Assembly (NCBI RefSeq): GCF_030929505.1
Contig: NZ_JAVFVV010000026.1
Coordinates: 1-64,000, forward strand
Length of the DNA: 64,000 nucleotides
Direction: 5' to 3'
Origin: Mesorhizobium sp. LHD-90
Lineage (GTDB): Bacteria; Pseudomonadota; Alphaproteobacteria; Rhizobiales; Rhizobiaceae
Position numbers and translations under genes: made by a program. Shown here in pieces: positions 60,481 to 64,000 of the stretch. The stretch's first letter is position 1; each line of letters starts with the position of its first letter. Under the pieces are notes generated by a model. That model saw nothing but the letters and a program-made list of their open reading frames with translations, was not told the DNA's origin and did not search any database.

Positions 60481-61194
60481 TCAGCGCGGCATGGCTCCTC
60501 CGTGGCGCGGCCTGGCAGGATTTTTTTTGCGCGGTTCGCCGCTCGACCTTGTTGCTCCCGGTGGGCGGGGAACAGGATCCGGCGAGTCGAGCTGAGAGAT
60601 CGCCGCGTTGTACCGGGCCGGCGAGGCATCCGCCGAGGCGGACTCGGACGCATTGTCCGGCGGGGTGGCCGACGCCTGTTCGGGAGGATCTGGAGGTTGT
60701 GCGGGCGCCTGGGTCGACGCCTCCGGGTCTTCCACGTCCGTTGCCGGGCCGCGACCGATGGTCGACAGGAAATCGACGACGGCTTCTTTCGCATCGAGCG
60801 GGCCGAACCCTGCCATCGCCCCCGGCTGATTGAAGTCCCAGGCATATTCGGCGAGGCCGACATGATCGCGAATAGCCGGATCGAGCGACCACATCGTTCG
60901 CAACGCTGCGCTTTTCAGGTCCCCGGGCACACCTTTGCGCAGGAAGGCTGAAAGGTCGCTTTCGGCGGTGAGATCTTCAAGGCTCGGGAGCGGCTGGCCG
61001 GGACCGACAGCTTCGGCCTCCGCCGTGGCCGGCGCGGCAACCTCCTGTCGCTCGCCGGCGACGGTTTCTTCAGCGCCCGCCGGCGGTGGAAGGCTCGCAG
61101 TCTCGGTGTCGTCCGGCGGCTGCGATTCGCTGGTTTGCGCGGCCCGCTTGCGGCGTGACCAGCGGGCGAAAATGTTGTCGCGCCCGGCGCTCAT
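60481..61194 (-). CDS. DUF3306 protein of the formate dehydrogenase cluster
   Basis: A 237-residue DUF3306 protein: FARWSRRKRAAQ at the N-terminus, a disordered acidic stretch, the conserved core LPSLEDLTAESDLSAFLRKG and VGLAEYAWDFNQPGAMAGFG, then a long Pro/Ala/Asp-rich tail. The family occurs almost only beside formate dehydrogenase genes, where its role is unknown. Its start overlaps the stop of the DUF3305 gene by 4 bases (ATGA), so the two are translationally coupled. Confidence 0.88.
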   Translation of the reverse strand: MSAGRDNIFARWSRRKRAAQTSESQPPDDTETASLPPPAGAEETVAGERQEVAAPATAEAEAVGPGQPLPSLEDLTAESDLSAFLRKGVPGDLKSAALRTMWSLDPAIRDHVGLAEYAWDFNQPGAMAGFGPLDAKEAVVDFLSTIGRGPATDVEDPEASTQAPAQPPDPPEQASATPPDNASESASADASPARYNAAISQLDSPDPVPRPPGATRSSGEPRKKNPARPRHGGAMPR

Positions 61195-61703
61195 CGCGTT
61201 TCGTCCGGTGGCCTGGAAGCAGGTATCCGCCGTGCCATCGACTCCGTGTCGGCGCGGTCGCGCTGGCGCTTGACGAAGGGGCGCTCGACGTGATGCGCCT
61301 CGACGAACGCGGCCAGTTGCTGCTGGAGTTCGATCGGCATCGGGAGCGCCTCGATGATATCGCTGCCCGCCTCAGTCAGCGACTCGCCTTCGGAGGGATC
61401 GGCGGTAACGACCTGCAGTGCGATTCCGGGTGGTGCGTCCACTTGCCGAAGCGACACCCACAGGCTCGGCCTCCCGGAACGGAGATTGTCGCGGTACATG
61501 GCGGTATCGGACCCGAAGAACTCCAGCTCGAATGCACCGGCATAGAAGCGAGTCACTTCGGCCGTTTCGGACAGCACCGTCCACGGCGCGGCCGCGGCCA
61601 CGCCCGCCAGAACCGCGACCGGTATCCAGACGTGATCGGCCCACGGATTGTTCAGGGTCCGCCGCTCGACGACGACGCCAACCTCCGCTGTCTCGCGCAC
61701 CAT
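61191..61703 (-). CDS. DUF3305 protein of the formate dehydrogenase cluster
   Basis: A 170-residue DUF3305 protein. The conserved start is VVVERRTLNNPWADHVWIPV, with GAFELEFFGSDTAMYRDNL and SGRPSLWVSLRQ in the middle, and a C-terminal basic tail (HHVERPFVKRQRDRA). The family accompanies formate dehydrogenase genes and the usual DUF3306 partner. A hydrophobic stretch around 25-45 is too short to be sure of a membrane helix. Role unknown, probably in maturation or assembly. Confidence 0.88.
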   Translation of the reverse strand: MVRETAEVGVVVERRTLNNPWADHVWIPVAVLAGVAAAAPWTVLSETAEVTRFYAGAFELEFFGSDTAMYRDNLRSGRPSLWVSLRQVDAPPGIALQVVTADPSEGESLTEAGSDIIEALPMPIELQQQLAAFVEAHHVERPFVKRQRDRADTESMARRIPASRPPDETR

Positions 61704-61712
61704 GACGACCTC

Positions 61713-62729
61713 CTAACTAACCGCCGCCGCGGCGCGCAGCGGCAGACCGGCGACAAGGTTCTGCGGCTTCATGCGGATCGTCCGGTCTTGCGTCATCGCC
61801 ATGATCAGCCAGACAGGCCTGGCGCCAACTTGCGGCTGAACCTCCCCAACGTCGGAAAAGGCAAGCCGGAACAGCGCAACGACGCGCTCGCCCGCCTGCG
61901 GGTCAGGCTCACTTCCTGTCCACAATGCGTTGCCGATCCGCGTCGCCTCGGCGTCAAGGCCGACGAACCAGGCCCAGTCCTCGTCTTCGATCCGCTCCAC
62001 GGGCTCGACCGAGACATCGACGCCGAGCAGATGGCGGATCCAGGCCTGCATCGCGGCCGCGAGGCCGCGCCGGGCCGCGCTGCCCGGACCGCCGAGATCG
62101 AGCACCATGTCGAACGCATCGCTGCGGGCGAAATAGGCTTCGGCGCTGCCTTCATCGAGGATGTCCAGCTCGGTCACGGCAGGACCGCCGAGCATGGCCA
62201 GCAGAGGGGAGGCATGGCGGTTCTGCTCGTGCACTTCGACGGTTTCGGCGTCGGCGAGGAGCAGTGCGCCTTCGTGAGCGGTTACCCGCTGCGGGCGATA
62301 GAACAGTTCGGCGGCGCGCAACACGAAAGGATCGTTCTCGCCATCAAGCGCATTGCGCAGGACGACCTGCGCGAGCTGGTTCATGAAGAGCGGCGGGATG
62401 GCGACCGCGGAGCCGCGCGCCAGCGCGAGATAGGCCGCCTCGAGCGAAGGAAAGGCGAGAAGATGGTCGCGGAAAGCGATCATGAACGCCCAGTTCTCCC
62501 GGGCATCCGCGTCTTGCATCGCGGCGATCTCCGCCTCGCCGACGGGCCGCCGCGGGTGGTGCATCAAAAGCTCGTGATGCAGGCGCAGTTCAGCCTCGCA
62601 AGCGGTTTCCGGCGGAAGAAGCTCCGGCCGCGCGAGATAGGCCTTCAGGAAGGGATCGGTCACGATCAGGTGCCCGGCCTGGTTGCGGTCAAGCAAATGA
62701 TGACCCGAGGAAACCCAGAAATCCTTCAT
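61713..62729 (-). CDS. DUF6352-family protein of the formate dehydrogenase cluster
   Basis: A 338-residue soluble protein starting MKDFWVSSGHHLLDRNQAGH, with later segments YLARPELLPPETACEAELRL and RPVGEAEIAAMQDADARENW. It matches the DUF6352 type found in rhizobial formate dehydrogenase operons; the name is from memory of that arrangement. It has no metal motif or membrane helix, though conserved His residues (in SGHHLL and LRLHHELLMHHPRRP) are notable. Its start overlaps the previous gene's stop (ATGA, 62726-62729), which supports co-translation. Role unknown. Confidence 0.8.
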   Translation of the reverse strand: MKDFWVSSGHHLLDRNQAGHLIVTDPFLKAYLARPELLPPETACEAELRLHHELLMHHPRRPVGEAEIAAMQDADARENWAFMIAFRDHLLAFPSLEAAYLALARGSAVAIPPLFMNQLAQVVLRNALDGENDPFVLRAAELFYRPQRVTAHEGALLLADAETVEVHEQNRHASPLLAMLGGPAVTELDILDEGSAEAYFARSDAFDMVLDLGGPGSAARRGLAAAMQAWIRHLLGVDVSVEPVERIEDEDWAWFVGLDAEATRIGNALWTGSEPDPQAGERVVALFRLAFSDVGEVQPQVGARPVWLIMAMTQDRTIRMKPQNLVAGLPLRAAAAVS

Positions 62730-63265
62730 CGTCGCCCTCGGGCGAGGGCGAGGAGGTCGACCTCCTCTGCCGGCAAGTCTTCCTCCACCTCGACGAAGCG
62801 GAACGCGGTCGCCGGCTCCAGGCGGCTGGCCTTGCGGTGCAAGGTGCGGAACGACTCGCGGATGCCGCCGTTTTCGCTGGTCCGGTGAAGACCGAGCAGG
62901 GTGTTCGCCGGGTGATCGCAAAGCGACTGGGCGAAGGCCACCTCCTCTTCGGCGGCCGCCAGCGCGGTTCCAGTGTCGGGTGCGCCGCAGTGCGCGACAA
63001 GCTGGCCAGCAAGCGTGGCGACCGCGGCGGCGCGGTCCTCCGCGGTCGCCTCGGTGACGACCGCGAGCGTGGACCAGCCGAAGCTGTCGATACCGAGGAA
63101 CCCGCCGCGGAAGGCTTGCCGCTCCTTGCCCGAGAGTTTGTCCACATCGGCGCCGAAGAACAGGAAGGTGCCGGTCACCGCCCATTCGCCCGGCTCGGCC
63201 GCGCGTGCGTAGACGAAGGTGTCGGAAGGGTCGAGGCGGATAGTCCGCGGCAGCTTCAGAGCCAT
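62726..63265 (-). CDS. DUF6505-family protein of the formate dehydrogenase cluster
   Basis: A 179-residue protein beginning MALKLPRTIRLDPSDTFVYA, with WAVTGTFLFFGADVDKLSGK and GFLGIDSFGWSTLAVVTEAT. It resembles the DUF6505 group that goes with DUF6352 and the biotin/lipoate-ligase-like gene in rhizobia. It is soluble with no cysteine motif. I start at ATG 63265, which overlaps the end of the upstream gene by 10 bases; a longer frame upstream lies antisense-like within that gene and is not supported. Role unknown. Confidence 0.8.
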   Translation of the reverse strand: MALKLPRTIRLDPSDTFVYARAAEPGEWAVTGTFLFFGADVDKLSGKERQAFRGGFLGIDSFGWSTLAVVTEATAEDRAAAVATLAGQLVAHCGAPDTGTALAAAEEEVAFAQSLCDHPANTLLGLHRTSENGGIRESFRTLHRKASRLEPATAFRFVEVEEDLPAEEVDLLALARGRR

Positions 63266-63993
63266 GGCGTCCCCGTCGCGGGATCGAGCCAGGAGGGCGT
63301 GGCAAGGGCATCGGCCAGGCTGCGTCGTCCGGACGACGCCGCCTCTTGCGAAATCAGCAGGTCGCCATTGCCGGCGAGCCGGACGTCGCCCGGTTGGGCC
63401 ATCCGGTCGAGCCACCGGCCGGCAATCGAGCCAAAACCGGTTTCGCCCCATTCGTGGAACGCAGTCATCAGATGGCGGGAGAAGCTCTCGATCATCTCAC
63501 GCGCATCGAGCGCTTCGAAGCCCAGTTCGTCAAGCGCCCCGAGCAGGGGCCGCAGACCCGGCTCGCCGGCGGAGATGACGGCCGTGCGGGACATGGCGGA
63601 GAAAACCATCCAGTCGGGGACCCGATCTTCCCGGGCCCCGGGGGGCCAGGCCAGCCGGCCGCCGCCAACCAGGACTCCGTCGACGCGGATCGCGTCCGGC
63701 CAGTCGAAGGTGATGGGCCGCGACGGCGGCGCCTGGGCCGCAAGGGCATCGGCAAGCGCGTTCATGCCGGCATAGAGCGCGCGGCGCGCTTCCGCCAAGG
63801 GATGCTCGGGCTCGAGCACTACCGCGAATTCGGCCAGATCGTAGCGGCGTACCCAGACGAGCGTGCCGGCCCCTTGGTCGCCGGCGATGGCGCAGGCATG
63901 CGCGAACGCATCGCCCGCCTCCCGCAACTGGACGAGACTGTAGGGCGGGGGCAGATCGAGAGCGCGGCCGGTGGCCGATGCGGGCGGCGACAT
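63256..63993 (-). CDS. Biotin/lipoate A/B protein ligase-like protein
   Basis: A 245-residue protein of the biotin/lipoate ligase fold. The central element reads FDWPDAIRVDGVLVGGGRLA, where BirA/LplA enzymes have KWPND followed by a Lys and Gly-rich loop; here both lysines are missing. The RGRG-type nucleotide loop is not obvious either. It may therefore bind a cofactor or acyl group without being a true ligase. It starts at ATG 63993, 7 bases from the window edge, so a longer start cannot be excluded. First visible gene of the formate dehydrogenase cluster. Confidence 0.82.
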   Translation of the reverse strand: MSPPASATGRALDLPPPYSLVQLREAGDAFAHACAIAGDQGAGTLVWVRRYDLAEFAVVLEPEHPLAEARRALYAGMNALADALAAQAPPSRPITFDWPDAIRVDGVLVGGGRLAWPPGAREDRVPDWMVFSAMSRTAVISAGEPGLRPLLGALDELGFEALDAREMIESFSRHLMTAFHEWGETGFGSIAGRWLDRMAQPGDVRLAGNGDLLISQEAASSGRRSLADALATPSWLDPATGTPWL

Positions 63994-64000
63994 GATGCCG

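Overview
The window is GC-rich DNA (my estimate is about 64%) with the gene content and order of a rhizobial alphaproteobacterium, most like Mesorhizobium and other Phyllobacteriaceae. The pointers are cckA next to a FliO-like gene, tuf/tRNA-Trp/secE/nusG/rplKAJL/rpoBC, dat-hfq-hflX-mazG, an Rrf2 regulator beside cysteine genes, a large rhizobial-type formate dehydrogenase cluster, and long intergenic palindromes. The genus is inference; the class and order are well supported.

Layout. 0-4 kb: a partial fliO-like gene, the cell-cycle hybrid kinase cckA and deoD. 4-10.3 kb: an oxidative carbohydrate/aldehyde block with cytochrome c, a sorbosone-dehydrogenase-like protein, an RHH protein, glyoxalase, a Tat-exported gluconate-2-dehydrogenase-type small subunit, a GMC dehydrogenase and an exported hydrolase. 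Two nearly identical 26-27 nt palindromic boxes precede its two transcription units. 10.3-11.4 kb: small housekeeping or unknown genes. 11.4-16.1 kb: the glyoxylate (glycerate) pathway gcl-hyi-glxR with a divergent IclR regulator. 16.1-17.7 kb: rlmB and a tandemly duplicated tail carrying two 45-residue lipoproteins. 17.8-23 kb: tRNA-Tyr, tRNA-Gly, a NADAR protein, an L,D-transpeptidase, tuf, two COG3904 ClpP-like exported proteins and tRNA-Trp. 23.3-35.5 kb: secE-nusG-rplKA-rplJL-rpoBC with leader and attenuator hairpins.

35.6-46.6 kb: a large unknown protein, cystathionine beta-synthase and gamma-lyase/synthase (transsulfuration), three small unknown genes, a luciferase-like flavin enzyme, an FAD/NAD(P) protein, an Rrf2 regulator, a cupin and dat. 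Three perfect TCTA-N9-TAGA boxes lie in this stretch and suggest a local Rrf2 regulon. 46.8-53.4 kb: hfq-hflX, mazG, a MocR regulator divergent from an EamA exporter around a palindrome, and exported small proteins. 53.46-54.5 kb: an apparently intact IS630-type element with a -1 frameshift. 54.7-64 kb: a ten-gene, right-to-left formate dehydrogenase cluster. It holds the membrane enzyme (alpha, beta, gamma), a small Tat protein, a TorD-like chaperone, DUF3305/DUF3306, two further unknown families and a biotin/lipoate-ligase-like protein that seems to lack the usual catalytic lysines.

No CRISPR array, prophage or obvious defence island was seen. The most interesting candidates are the TCTA-N9-TAGA regulon with its micro-genes, the duplicated lipoprotein/rlmB tail, the divergent ClpP-like pair, the shared box in the dehydrogenase block and the formate dehydrogenase accessory genes.
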